Source: Candidatus Fluviicola riflensis (GTDB lineage: Bacteria > Bacteroidota > Bacteroidia > Flavobacteriales_D > Crocinitomicaceae). Taken from it: 64,000 bases of DNA. Within the stretch, counting starts at the first letter, position 1; the number at the start of each line of letters is the position of its first letter. Made by a program: the position numbers and the translations under genes. Under the pieces are notes generated by a model. That model was not told the DNA's origin and did not search any database. It saw only the letters and a program-made list of their open reading frames with translations. Location of the stretch: positions 3,894,641-3,958,640 of the forward strand of contig CP022585.1 of NCBI GenBank assembly GCA_002243285.1, read 5' to 3'. This document shows, in pieces, positions 52,258-59,855 of the stretch.

Positions 52258-52626
52258 ATGAAATTATATACAAGAATCCCTGAAGGTTTAAGAGTTCATT
52301 TCGAAAAAGAGCTTCAGTTGTCCCGTAGTACATTCTCAAAGGGATATTTGAAAGAAGCGTGGCGACATTTGGAACGGGCGCACATTTTGGGACAAGCATG
52401 GCCTTTGCAACACCCCAAAGCTCATTGGCGAATGATCTGTTTTGCGTTCAGAATAAAGAATACAAAAGAAATACTCGGGCAAATACCTCGCCTGTTGGTA
52501 GGTGGTGTGAAATCTTTCATTGGTGAAATACCCGTAGGAAATACTGGCGGCGCAGATGTGCCACCTTTAAAACCTATGGAAATTCCAAATGATTTAAAAG
52601 CCATTATTGATTTATATCCTCGTTGA
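52258..52626 (+). CDS. DUF3703 family protein
   Basis: This 122-residue soluble protein has the DUF3703 pattern: AWRHLERAHILGQAWPLQHPKAHWRMICFAFR (key part RAHILGQAWPLQHPKAHW, about 42-60), then GEIPVGNTGGADVPPLKPM. DUF3703 proteins are regularly encoded beside metal-efflux genes; their function is unknown. The His residues in H-I-L-G-Q-x-W-x-x-x-H-x-x-x-H could be ligands. It starts 14 bases after the P-type ATPase and ends the metal cluster. Confidence 0.85.
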   Translation: MKLYTRIPEGLRVHFEKELQLSRSTFSKGYLKEAWRHLERAHILGQAWPLQHPKAHWRMICFAFRIKNTKEILGQIPRLLVGGVKSFIGEIPVGNTGGADVPPLKPMEIPNDLKAIIDLYPR

Positions 52627-52668
52627 GAATAAACTGATAACTGAACTATGGTTCATAATATTGAGTTT

Positions 52669-52744
52669 TCTAGCGTTTCAAGTTGTAAAACTCGTTCCAA
52701 ATCTTCTAGCAAAAAGTTTGACGTTTTCCCGCTTGAGGTCACGA
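52669..52744. repeat. att-like repeat, copy 1 (right end of module A)
   Basis: This 76-bp sequence starts TCTAGCGTTTCAAGTTG and ends CCGCTTGAGGTCACGA. I count 13 differences from copy 3 (60639). Read on the minus strand it encodes VTSSGKTSNF followed by LLEDLERVLQLETLEN, in the same frame in which GTGACC is read as Val-Thr at the recombinase/tRNA junction. Differences from copy 3 are mostly synonymous third positions. Confidence 0.8.
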
Positions 52745-52750
52745 TGACAA

Positions 52751-52910
52751 AAAAAGATAACTGCCCACCAATTGGTGGGCAGTTATCTTTTTATTCAAAT
52801 CCAATCCAATATTGAATTTCTGATGTTTTTTATGTGCTTAAAGGCAATAATAATATAGCGGAACAAAAAAAATCTAGTTGCCCACACTATGGTGGGCAGT
52901 TATCTTTTAA
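52751..52910. terminator. Two hairpins of the GCCCACC family
   Basis: Positions 52751-52792 are a 42-bp perfect palindrome (AAAAAGATAACTGCCCACCA and its complement). The second hairpin, about 52865-52910, shares the TTGCCCAC / GTGGGCAG core with imperfect A/T ends. Both can act as bidirectional terminators and belong to the family arrayed at 38251. Confidence 0.85.
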
Positions 52911-53045
52911 TTAAGGCTTTGAATAAATACCTCAATCGTCTTGACATGAGCAGAGGTAAATTCCAAATTAAGAATAAAAAAAAGGCGATAACGAAAGATC
53001 TGGTACTATCGTTTCAACGAAACTAATTATCGATTTCACAGGTCA

Positions 53046-53065
53046 ATTCAATAAAATTATTGAAT
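53046..53065. promoter_or_regulatory. Predicted ArsR-type operator 1
   Basis: ATTCAATA-AAAT-TATTGAAT is a perfect 8-4-8 inverted repeat lying 7 bases upstream of the -7 box TATTTTTG (53073-53080). The same dyad, longer by two bases per arm, occurs at 54784. The only ArsR-type regulator nearby is encoded in this operon (54038), so autoregulation is likely. Confidence 0.7.
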
Positions 53066-53072
53066 AGTTTCG

Positions 53073-53080
53073 TATTTTTG
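53073..53080 (+). promoter_or_regulatory. -7 box (TATTTTTG) of the rhodanese-tlpA-arsR unit
   Basis: This is an exact TAnnTTTG match 14 bases upstream of the start codon, directly downstream of operator 1. A repressor bound there would cover the -33 region. Confidence 0.55.
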
Positions 53081-53094
53081 TTGAAAACGACATC

Positions 53095-53526
53095 ATGCAA
53101 TACATTCTATTTTTATTCGCGAGCATATTTTTTGCGAACCACATGCCTATACAACAAAACCCAGAGCCATGGAGTAGTAGTCAATTAATGGAACCTGATA
53201 CTCTTGCTTCACTAATTAAAAATAATAAGGTGGGCAGTATGTTGATTTTGTCTATTGGTCCTGATGCGATTATTAAGGGTTCAGTCGATATTGGTCCAAC
53301 CAACGATTCAAAGAATCTTAAAAAGTTAAAGAATTACCTTAAAAAAGTATCAAAAGAAAAGGAAATCGTTATCTATTGCGGATGTTGTCCGTTTGATAAG
53401 TGTCCGAATATTAGACCGGCATTCACTGCGTTAAAAGATGCGGGATTTAAAAATTCAAAATTACTGAATCTGCCTAAAAATATAAAGGTGGACTGGATCG
53501 ACAAAGGCTACCCGGTAAAAGAATGA
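53095..53526 (+). CDS. Secreted rhodanese-like protein
   Basis: The protein is 143 residues with a short hydrophobic N-terminus (MQYILFLFASIFFANHM), so probably periplasmic. The rhodanese-like core has VIYCGCCPFDKCPNIRPAF (about 100-118): the active-site loop Cys plus two extra Cys residues make an unusual C-G-C-C-x4-C cluster. Rhodaneses move sulfane sulfur. The gene overlaps the TlpA-like gene by 4 bases and heads the operon behind operator 1. Confidence 0.75.
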   Translation: MQYILFLFASIFFANHMPIQQNPEPWSSSQLMEPDTLASLIKNNKVGSMLILSIGPDAIIKGSVDIGPTNDSKNLKKLKNYLKKVSKEKEIVIYCGCCPFDKCPNIRPAFTALKDAGFKNSKLLNLPKNIKVDWIDKGYPVKE

Positions 53527-54038
53527 TTATGAAGCAACTACTTCTCTCTATATCCATACTCTGTTTATCCGGGAATCTGTTTGCACAGGATTCTTTGACC
53601 ATCGGGCAAAATGCTCCTGAAATTTCCTTATCTGATATTGATGGAACTGCATTTACATTGACCTCCCTGAAAGGAAAGGTTGTACTTATAGACTTTTGGG
53701 CATCATGGTGCGCACCATGTATGAAAGAACAACCTGAGCTTAAAAATTTGTATGAAAAGTTTATAGATAGTGTCAAGGCAGATAAGTTTGAGATCGTAGG
53801 CGTTTCACTTGACAAAGACAGGGAAAATTGGAAAAAAGGTGTTAAGCGATTCAAGACAGAATGGGTGCATGTAAGCGATCTTTTGTTTTGGAAAAGTCCC
53901 ATTGCGAAAGATTATAAACTTGAAGGTCTTCCATACAATGTTTTAATTGATGAAAATGGAGTGATAATTGCCATTAATCTTCATGGGAATGAGTTGGAAA
54001 ATGCTATCCAAAACCACTTCAATAAGAAAGAGGAATAA
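53523..54038 (+). CDS. TlpA-like periplasmic thioredoxin
   Basis: This 171-residue protein has a signal peptide (KQLLLSISILCLSGNLFAQ) and an AhpC/TSA-Redoxin thioredoxin fold: APEISLSDIDGTAFTLTSLKGKVVLIDFWASWCAPCMKEQPEL (active site WCAPC, about 62-66) and the cis-Pro loop LEGLPYNVLIDENG. It is predicted to reduce disulfides or persulfides outside the cytoplasm, plausibly working with the secreted rhodanese encoded upstream. Its stop overlaps the next start (TAATG). Confidence 0.9.
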   Translation: MIMKQLLLSISILCLSGNLFAQDSLTIGQNAPEISLSDIDGTAFTLTSLKGKVVLIDFWASWCAPCMKEQPELKNLYEKFIDSVKADKFEIVGVSLDKDRENWKKGVKRFKTEWVHVSDLLFWKSPIAKDYKLEGLPYNVLIDENGVIIAINLHGNELENAIQNHFNKKEE

Positions 54039-54706
54039 TGAACAAAAGGGAATTTAAAGACACCGTATATACAGAGTTGGCAAAGGTTGTCAAAGCAATG
54101 GCGAATCCAATACGGCTTGAAATCATTGATTTGCTGGCACAGGGTCCATTTTCGGTTGAACAAATTGCAACCAATACAGGACAATCCGTTGCAAATACAT
54201 CTCAACATCTGCAAACACTGAAAAATGCCAAACTGGTAAAAATTTCAAGAGAAGGTAATTTTATTCATTATTCGCTTACGGATGAAAATGTATTTAAGGC
54301 ATGGTCGAGTTTGAGAGAGCTGGGATTTGCCTATAATGCAGAAATCGAAAAGGTAATTCAAGATTTCAGAAGCGGACACAACAGTGGTATGGATGCTGTG
54401 GATGCGGAAACATTACAAGAGATGTTGAAGAATGACGAGATAGTGTTGCTTGATGTCAGACCAGAAGAAGAGTACAATCGAGGTCACATCCACAAAGCCA
54501 TATCGACACCGATTGAAAAACTGGAGATCTATCTTAAAAGTCTATCAAAGAAAAAAATGGTGGTAGCCTATTGTCGGGGACCATTGTGTGTGTATGCTGA
54601 TGAAGCAGTAGCCTTATTAAAAGATAAAGGGTACAACGCTAAAAGAATGGATGATGGGTTTCCCGAATGGATGTTGAAAGGTTATCAGGTAGAATTTTCC
54701 AAATAG
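54038..54706 (+). CDS. ArsR-family repressor fused to a rhodanese domain
   Basis: This 222-residue protein has residues 1-95 as an ArsR winged helix (VVKAMANPIRLEIIDLLAQGPFSVEQIA, then NTSQHLQTLKNAKLVKISREGNFIHYSL, each here in part) and residues about 118-222 as a rhodanese domain with loop VVAYCRGPLCVYADEA, carrying two Cys in CRGPLC. The classical metal-site ELCVCDL of ArsR/SmtB is absent. The fusion suggests a repressor that reads sulfane sulfur or persulfide through its own rhodanese Cys. The palindromes at 53046 and 54784 are its likely operators. Confidence 0.88.
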   Translation: MNKREFKDTVYTELAKVVKAMANPIRLEIIDLLAQGPFSVEQIATNTGQSVANTSQHLQTLKNAKLVKISREGNFIHYSLTDENVFKAWSSLRELGFAYNAEIEKVIQDFRSGHNSGMDAVDAETLQEMLKNDEIVLLDVRPEEEYNRGHIHKAISTPIEKLEIYLKSLSKKKMVVAYCRGPLCVYADEAVALLKDKGYNAKRMDDGFPEWMLKGYQVEFSK

Positions 54707-54783
54707 AAATGTACTTCAAACTCATGGTTTAGGGGAGCGGTTTTCGCTTCTCTTTTTGTTTCCAGTAATCCACTTCAAAAAAT

Positions 54784-54807
54784 CTATTCAATAAATCTAT
54801 TGAATAG
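54784..54807. promoter_or_regulatory. Predicted ArsR-type operator 2
   Basis: CTATTCAATA-AATC-TATTGAATAG is a perfect 10-4-10 inverted repeat, 42 bases before the next start codon. A -7-like TACTTTTA follows at about 54820. It is the same site as operator 1, tying both transcription units to one repressor. Confidence 0.75.
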
Positions 54808-54849
54808 TGGAATTATGATTACTTTTATCAAAATTAAAATCACATCAAG

Positions 54850-55953
54850 ATGAGTTTGCCTGAAATAACAGTAGCAGAGCTTCAAAAATTGTTTGAAGTA
54901 GGCACGAAAATAAATGTCTTAGACATCCGTCCGCAAGAACAAAGAGACGAATGGAAGATAACCGATAGTATCCATGAAAATGCATACAACGGTTTGATAA
55001 ACGGAGATTCCACTATTCTTGATTCAGTGAAATTGGATAAAACGATTCCTGTTGTAACAGTTTGTGCAGGCGGGAAAACAAGTTTGATTGCTGCGGAAAT
55101 ATTAAATAAAAAAGGTTATAAGGCTTATTCACTACAAGGGGGAATGAAGGCTTGGAACTATGCATGGAGTGTCGCAGAAGTTCAGGATGAAAAACTAAAA
55201 TTAATACAAATAAGAAGAGTTGCAAAAGGCTGTATATCCTATATAATAGGATCAGATAATGAAGCAATTGTGGTGGATGCCGCATTAGATCCGGAAGTAT
55301 ATATAACCTTAGCGAAATCGAACGGATGGACGATCAAATATGTGATGGATACACACATTCATGCGGATTACATTTCACGAACAAGCGAGTTAGCATCAGT
55401 TAGTGGAGCGGCGCAGGTATTTCTTGAAAATGCTGATGTGGACTATCCTTTCACTCCGTTAAAGAATGGAGAATTACTCACATTCGGAATATCAACATTC
55501 AAAACTATTCATACGCCAGGTCACACGACTGAAAGCATTTGTTATTCTGTCAACGGTAAATACCTTTTGACAGGAGATACGCTATTTACCGAAGGGGTGG
55601 GGCGCCCCGATTTGAAAGCAGACAAAGAACAGGCAATACTAAAAGCAAATCAGTTATTTGATTCACTCGAAATAATTAAATCATTAAAAGATGATACCCT
55701 GATTCTTCCTGCACACTCATCACAATCGATTGCATTTGATAAAAAAATTATCGGTGCTGAATTAAGTGAACTTAAAGAGAGTATATCATTGCTGAAATTA
55801 CCGAAAGAGGAGTTTGTAGAACAAACCATTCTTCGTATCCCGCAGACACCACCTAATTATTTACAAATAGCTTCTCTGAACAAATCGGGGAACTATAACG
55901 GGATCAATCCGGCAGATTTAGAAGCTGGGGCGAATAGATGTGCAATATCTTAA
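54850..55953 (+). CDS. Rhodanese + metallo-beta-lactamase (persulfide-dioxygenase-like) fusion
   Basis: The protein is 367 residues. Residues 1-105 are a rhodanese domain with loop VVTVCAGGKTSLIAAEIL (about 73, Cys active site). Residues about 115-367 are an MBL-fold hydrolase of the ETHE1/persulfide dioxygenase type: MDTHIHADYIS (about 175), HTPGHTTESICYSV, TGDTLFTEGVGRPDL and LPAHSSQ. In the HxHxDH motif the last residue is Tyr; in ETHE1-type enzymes the iron uses the first His, so activity may be kept. It probably oxidises glutathione or protein persulfides to sulfite. The domain order (rhodanese first) is the reverse of the usual fusion. Confidence 0.85.
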   Translation: MSLPEITVAELQKLFEVGTKINVLDIRPQEQRDEWKITDSIHENAYNGLINGDSTILDSVKLDKTIPVVTVCAGGKTSLIAAEILNKKGYKAYSLQGGMKAWNYAWSVAEVQDEKLKLIQIRRVAKGCISYIIGSDNEAIVVDAALDPEVYITLAKSNGWTIKYVMDTHIHADYISRTSELASVSGAAQVFLENADVDYPFTPLKNGELLTFGISTFKTIHTPGHTTESICYSVNGKYLLTGDTLFTEGVGRPDLKADKEQAILKANQLFDSLEIIKSLKDDTLILPAHSSQSIAFDKKIIGAELSELKESISLLKLPKEEFVEQTILRIPQTPPNYLQIASLNKSGNYNGINPADLEAGANRCAIS

Positions 55954-55959
55954 AGTGTG

Positions 55960-57204
55960 ATGGACGTAAAACTAGGTTTAAAAGAAAACTGGCAACAGTT
56001 TACCTTACTCGTACTCGTTAATATGATGGTAGGCGGTATGGTGGGGCTGGAAAGAACTGTTGTGCCGTTGATAGGAACAGAAGAGTTTCACATTGGTTCG
56101 GACATCGTTATTTTCTCTTTCATTATTGCTTTCGGGGTGGTAAAAGCGTTTACCAATCTTTTTTCAGGTATTCTAGCCGATAAATACTCGCGAAAAAAAG
56201 TATTGATAATGGGATGGCTTGTTGGTCTCCCTGTACCTTTTTTATTGGGGTGGGGGCCTTCATGGAATTGGATTTTATTTGCAAACGTACTTTTAGGAGT
56301 AAGTCAGGGACTAGCATGGTCAATGACGGTGAACATGAAGATTGACCTCGTTGGACCTAAAAGGCGGGGTTTTGCAATGGGATTGAATGAAGCCGCAGGA
56401 TATGGGGCAGTTGGACTAACGGCATTACTTACGGGCTACTTGGCTTCTCGGTATGGGTTAAGACCTCAGCCTTTCTACATTGGAATTGCCTACACGTTGG
56501 TTGGATTATTACTATCTGTATTCGTCATACGAGACACCCGAAAACATGCTGTTTTAGAAGCGGGTAACGTTATAAAAACTGCTTCAGGAGAAATAGCGCA
56601 CAAACCCAATTTGCTATGGGTATTCAAAGAAACATCGTTTAAAAACAAAAACCTGTTTTCTATTTCACAGGCAGGGTTGATTAATAATCTGAATGATGGC
56701 ATGTCGTGGGGTGTATTTCCATTACTTTTTATTTCGATGGGAGTAGGCTTGGAGGGAGTTGGATGGATCAAGGCTATCTATCCGGTTGTGTGGGGTGTTG
56801 GACAAATTATTACCGGACCGTTAGCGGACAAGATCGGACGTAAGCCACTCATTGTATGGGGAATGTTTGTTCAGGTATTTGGTCATATTGTCATTGGTCT
56901 TGAGTTTTTCGACCCGCTCACATCAGGAATTATTGGTTCTGTTTTATTGGGATTAGGAACGGCAATGGTTTATCCAGCGTTATTAGCGGCGGTTAGTGAT
57001 TCAGCACACCCTTCGTGGAGGGCTTCGGCTTTGGGTGTTTATCGTTTCTGGCGGGACATCGGATATGCTGTCGGAGCATTAATGGCTGGAATCGTTGGAA
57101 GTATCTTCGGGTTAATGTGGGCAGTACATATTGCAGGCTTGATCACGTTGATTTCCGGTATCATTGTTTGGATAAGAATGACCGAAACCAAATCAAATAA
57201 TTAG
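55960..57204 (+). CDS. MFS transporter
   Basis: The ATG at 55960 (MDVKLGLKENWQQF) directly follows a GTG that could also start. The product is 414 residues with 12 helices and the MFS loop 2-3 signature GILADKYSRKKVLIMGWLVG (about 66-85) and its second-half copy PLADKIGRKPLIVWG. The substrate is unknown; its place behind the persulfide dioxygenase suggests export or import of a sulfur compound or associated anion. It lies 6 bases after that gene. Confidence 0.88.
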   Translation: MDVKLGLKENWQQFTLLVLVNMMVGGMVGLERTVVPLIGTEEFHIGSDIVIFSFIIAFGVVKAFTNLFSGILADKYSRKKVLIMGWLVGLPVPFLLGWGPSWNWILFANVLLGVSQGLAWSMTVNMKIDLVGPKRRGFAMGLNEAAGYGAVGLTALLTGYLASRYGLRPQPFYIGIAYTLVGLLLSVFVIRDTRKHAVLEAGNVIKTASGEIAHKPNLLWVFKETSFKNKNLFSISQAGLINNLNDGMSWGVFPLLFISMGVGLEGVGWIKAIYPVVWGVGQIITGPLADKIGRKPLIVWGMFVQVFGHIVIGLEFFDPLTSGIIGSVLLGLGTAMVYPALLAAVSDSAHPSWRASALGVYRFWRDIGYAVGALMAGIVGSIFGLMWAVHIAGLITLISGIIVWIRMTETKSNN

Positions 57205-57210
57205 AAAAGA

Positions 57211-58395
57211 ATGAAAAGCAATACGAGGTGGAACAATGTTATCCTACTTTCAATTTCACAGGCACTTTTTCAAACGAGTTCCTTCATTGGTTCCACGTTG
57301 TCAGTGTTGGTGGGACTGCAACTTGCACCCAATGAAAGTTTAGCTACACTCCCTGTTTCGGTAGGCTCACTGGGTACTGCCTTAATGATGATTCCGGCTT
57401 CACTGATTATAAGAAAAATAGGACAGCGCAAAGGGTTTATGCTCGGTACACTGTTTGGTGTACTGGCGGGTCTGCTATGTTTTTATGGAATCCTGTTTAA
57501 ATCATTTTCCATTTTCGTGGTTGGTACAATGTTGGTCGGATGCTATCAAGGTTTTTCTCAGTACTACCGTTTTGCAGCAGCCGATACCGTTCAGGAAACA
57601 AACAAGGGTAAGGCTATCTCATTTGTGATGGCGGCAGGCGTTGTCGCTGCGATCATTGGACCTAACCTCGCAAAATATACCCAGCATTTAGGAAACACCA
57701 CATTTGCTTATTCTTTTTTGTCCATAACCTTATTGAGTATCTTGGCACTAATCGTAACATCGTTATTAAAACTTACCCATGAGCGTACAACTCACTCAGT
57801 GGTGGATAGTGAACCAGCGAGACCTTTAAAAATCATTATTCAAAAAAAACATACAGTCAACGCACTTATTTCTTCAGCCGTTGGATATTCTGTTATGGTA
57901 ATGGTGATGACGGCAACCCCTATTGCTATGCACCATTGTGGTCATTCCTCGAGTTCCTCGGCAACAGTAATACAATGGCATCTGTTGGGTATGTTCGTTC
58001 CATCCTTTTTCACTGGTATCCTTATCAAGAAAATTGGTGTTTACAACGTAATTCTCATAGGAATACTGGTTTTATGCCTACACGTAGTAATAGCATTGAC
58101 TGGAACCGACTTTATGCATTTTATTTCAGGTCTGATCTTTTTGGGTGTGGGATGGAATTTCATGTATATCGGCGGCTCTACCTTGCTTACTCATGTTTAC
58201 TATCCAGCAGAGAAGGAAAAAACACAGGCATTTCATGATTTTCTTGTTTTTGCGGTGATAACTGGTTCTAGTTTTTTGGCAGGAACCTTACTCAAATATT
58301 GGGGCTGGCATGGGGTAAATCTTGCAATAATCCCATTACTCTTACTAGCCTTGATTAAAATATTGATAGCAAGGACGAAGAAAATGGCGCAATGA
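57211..58395 (+). CDS. MFS transporter
   Basis: This 394-residue protein has 12 predicted helices. The signature loop is shortened (SLIIRKIGQRKGFMLGTLFG, about 67-86), and FAAADTVQETNKGKAISFVMAAG occurs near 125. A His/Ser-rich loop HHCGHSSSSSATVIQW (about 245) lies between helices 7 and 8. It starts 6 bases after the preceding MFS gene, so the two transporters are co-expressed; they belong to different subfamilies. The substrate is unknown. Confidence 0.85.
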   Translation: MKSNTRWNNVILLSISQALFQTSSFIGSTLSVLVGLQLAPNESLATLPVSVGSLGTALMMIPASLIIRKIGQRKGFMLGTLFGVLAGLLCFYGILFKSFSIFVVGTMLVGCYQGFSQYYRFAAADTVQETNKGKAISFVMAAGVVAAIIGPNLAKYTQHLGNTTFAYSFLSITLLSILALIVTSLLKLTHERTTHSVVDSEPARPLKIIIQKKHTVNALISSAVGYSVMVMVMTATPIAMHHCGHSSSSSATVIQWHLLGMFVPSFFTGILIKKIGVYNVILIGILVLCLHVVIALTGTDFMHFISGLIFLGVGWNFMYIGGSTLLTHVYYPAEKEKTQAFHDFLVFAVITGSSFLAGTLLKYWGWHGVNLAIIPLLLLALIKILIARTKKMAQ

Positions 58396-58916
58396 TCTGC
58401 AAAATGAATAATCTAAGATTTACACTGGTTTTCTTGCTAACAATTATCAATTGTAAGGTCTATTGTCAAAATGAGATAAATAAAGAAATACCCTTAAAAG
58501 TGACTGGGTATCTCGGTTTTGTTCATCCAATTGCTACGTTGCAAAATGAGAGACTCTCAGTTAATTTCCAAAACAGTTACACTGTTGGTTTTCCAATGGG
58601 GATTAATGTACAGAAGAAATCAAATATGGGGTTTTCACTGGAAATTACACCGTTTATTGTTGCCTATGATTCGGTGTGTAGTGTTAAATCTGTAGTGATC
58701 CATCCCGGAATCTATTTCCCTAGAAAAAATGGATGGACATTTACTGGTCGTTTAGCTTTTGAAACTAATGGAAGATTTGGTTTTACACCTTCCGTCTCAA
58801 AGGTTGTAATTAAAGGAAGTAATCCCATCGCGGTTACAGTTCCGTTTTCATTCAGATTTGGAAACAATCAACAGTTTTCAATTGGAACTGCTATCCTTTT
58901 TACTATTGGGGTTTGA
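58392..58916 (+). CDS. Secreted beta-rich protein, unknown
   Basis: This 174-residue protein has a signal peptide (MNNLRFTLVFLLTIINCKVYCQ from the ATG at 58404, or 4 residues longer from 58392, which overlaps the MFS stop). The mature part has alternating beta-strands (VTGYLGFVHPIATL, VGFPMGINVQKKSNMGFSLEITPF, SFRFGNNQQFSIGTAILFTIGV) ending in a hydrophobic/aromatic strand, suggesting a small outer-membrane barrel. No family is recognised. It is the last gene of module B. Confidence 0.7.
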   Translation: MICKMNNLRFTLVFLLTIINCKVYCQNEINKEIPLKVTGYLGFVHPIATLQNERLSVNFQNSYTVGFPMGINVQKKSNMGFSLEITPFIVAYDSVCSVKSVVIHPGIYFPRKNGWTFTGRLAFETNGRFGFTPSVSKVVIKGSNPIAVTVPFSFRFGNNQQFSIGTAILFTIGV

Positions 58917-58966
58917 CGAATTTTATGATCGTAGTTATACTTGCATGAGAGTTTACTGTTGAATTA

Positions 58967-59040
58967 TCTAACGCTTTGAGTTGTAAAACGCGTTCCAAAT
59001 CCTCCAGTGAAAAGTTAGATATTTCCCCTCCGGGTCACGA
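58967..59040. repeat. att-like repeat, copy 2 (right end of module B)
   Basis: This 74-bp relative of copies 1 and 3 starts TCTAACGCTTTGAGTTG and ends CCCCTCCGGGTCACGA. Its end is closer to the tRNA-Arg 3' end (CCCTCCGGGGTCAC) than the other copies. On the minus strand it encodes GEISNFSLEDLERVLQLKALDN, but the GTGACC core is out of frame by 1 base relative to that peptide. Confidence 0.8.
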
Positions 59041-59047
59041 ACACAAA

Positions 59048-59164
59048 AAAAGACAGATGCCCCACCATTAATGGGGCATCTGTCTTTTAATTCCCTTTGA
59101 TAGGCTTAATTGAAATAATAAAAGTTACTTGCCCCACTAATGGCGGGGCAAGTAACTTTTTATT
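59048..59164. terminator. Two hairpins of the GCCCC family flanking the merR stop
   Basis: Positions 59048-59088 are a perfect stem (AAAAGACAGATGCCCC and complement). Positions 59117-59164 form a second stem (AAAGTTACTTGCCCC / GGGGCAAGTAACTTT). The spacing is 69 bases, as in the array at 38251. The second overlaps the stop codon of the minus-strand merR gene and should terminate it. Confidence 0.85.
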
Positions 59165-59561
59165 CAACTGTCAAAATTGGACAATTTTCATTAAGTGTTT
59201 GCGGAGCGCAACAACTACGGCATTCATCCACCTTATTGATCATTTGTGCCTTTAGTTCTTCCAGTTCTTTGATCTTTCCTTCGATTAATTCTACTTTATC
59301 AGCGACTCTTTCTGCCACATTATCACACGTAGCAGTGTTGAGCTCAACCATGTCAAGTAATTCGGCAGATTCATTCAAAGTGAATCCGAACGACTTCACT
59401 TTCTTGATAGTCAAGAGACGGTTTAATGTTTCTTCGGTGTATTCCTTGTAATTATTGAAAGTATGGATCTTTCTTGCTTCAGGAATTAGCCCCTGTTTTT
59501 CGTAAAAACGGATAGTGTCTTTTGTTAATCCCGTTCGTTTTGATAATTCACCAATCAGCAT
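59160..59561 (-). CDS. MerR-family regulator (heavy-metal-responsive type)
   Basis: Using the Met at 59561 (MLIGELSKRTGLTKDTIRFYEKQGLIPEARK) gives 133 residues; a longer frame from 59609 adds an atypical extension. The winged HTH is followed by a dimerisation helix (about 75-115) and a C-terminal Cys-rich metal loop: NTATCDNVAERV (Cys about 82), then CRSCCAPQTLNENCPI (about 116). This Cys arrangement is like that of thiophilic-metal sensors. It is divergent from the lipoprotein/ynfA genes and should activate them from the 84-bp intergenic region. Confidence 0.88.
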   Translation of the reverse strand: MLIGELSKRTGLTKDTIRFYEKQGLIPEARKIHTFNNYKEYTEETLNRLLTIKKVKSFGFTLNESAELLDMVELNTATCDNVAERVADKVELIEGKIKELEELKAQMINKVDECRSCCAPQTLNENCPILTVE

Positions 59562-59644
59562 CTTCAATATTTTTTTTGCTAAAAACGAAAACCGTGGACT
59601 ATACTCCATGGTTTATTTTTGTGAATGTAATTAAAACTAAGAAT
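59562..59644. promoter_or_regulatory. Divergent merR promoter region
   Basis: This 83-bp gap separates merR (minus) from the Cys-rich lipoprotein gene (plus). ACCGTGGACTATACTCCATGGTT (given in parts: ACCGTGGAC, then CCATGGT) contains an interrupted dyad around 59590-59612, in the usual position for a MerR operator between spaced promoter elements, and GTTTATTTTTGTG downstream resembles a -7 box. Confidence 0.45.
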
Positions 59645-59845
59645 ATGAAGAAGAAAATTTTAGCCTTTGCAGGTATTGGTGTATTAGCATTAACCTTGAT
59701 CTTTTCATGCACTATGATGGAGAAGTGTTGCAGTGGAAACAATAAGAATACAACAGCGGGTGTATGTGGTAATTGTGGAGGAACTTCTTGTGATAAAAAT
59801 TGTAGTGCAAACCCACAAGCAGATTCAACCAAAATGAATAAGTAA
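59645..59845 (+). CDS. Cys-rich mini-lipoprotein
   Basis: This 66-residue protein has a lipoprotein signal (MKKKILAFAGIGVLALTLIFSC, lipid Cys22). The mature part has seven further Cys in ~30 residues (EKCCSGNNKN, VCGNCGGTSC, DKNCS). No known family is recognised. The density of Cys and the divergent MerR gene suggest periplasmic or outer-membrane binding of a soft metal. It lies 10 bases before the next lipoprotein gene. Confidence 0.7.
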   Translation: MKKKILAFAGIGVLALTLIFSCTMMEKCCSGNNKNTTAGVCGNCGGTSCDKNCSANPQADSTKMNK

Positions 59846-59855
59846 CTTAGTATCT

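Larger units (their letters stand above)
35186..52744. mobile_element. Island module A (recombinase, defence-like operon, metal efflux)
   Basis: The left edge is the 3' end of tRNA-Arg. The right edge is placed at the first att-like repeat ending GGTCACGA at 52744. The module carries its recombinase at the left edge pointing into the tRNA, a long non-coding zone with direct repeats, unknown small genes, the XRE/methyltransferase/kinase/caspase-like set and a heavy-metal efflux cluster. Base composition is visibly more A/T-rich than the flanking host genes. The exact right boundary is inferred from the repeats, not from an observed empty site. Confidence 0.7.
52627..53094. other. Gap between modules A and B: att-like repeat, two hairpins, operator, promoter
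   Basis: This stretch has no gene. It holds the first att-like repeat (52669-52744), two hairpins of the GCCCACC family (52751 and 52865), then the predicted operator (53046) and -7 box (53073) of the rhodanese unit. About 130 bases (52911-53045) show nothing I can name. Confidence 0.6.
52745..59040. mobile_element. Island module B (sulfur-species response)
   Basis: The module is bounded by the first and second att-like repeats. It carries rhodanese, thioredoxin-like, ArsR-rhodanese and persulfide-dioxygenase-like genes, two MFS transporters and a secreted unknown, all on the + strand. It has no recombinase of its own. Boundaries are inferred from the repeats only. Confidence 0.5.
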
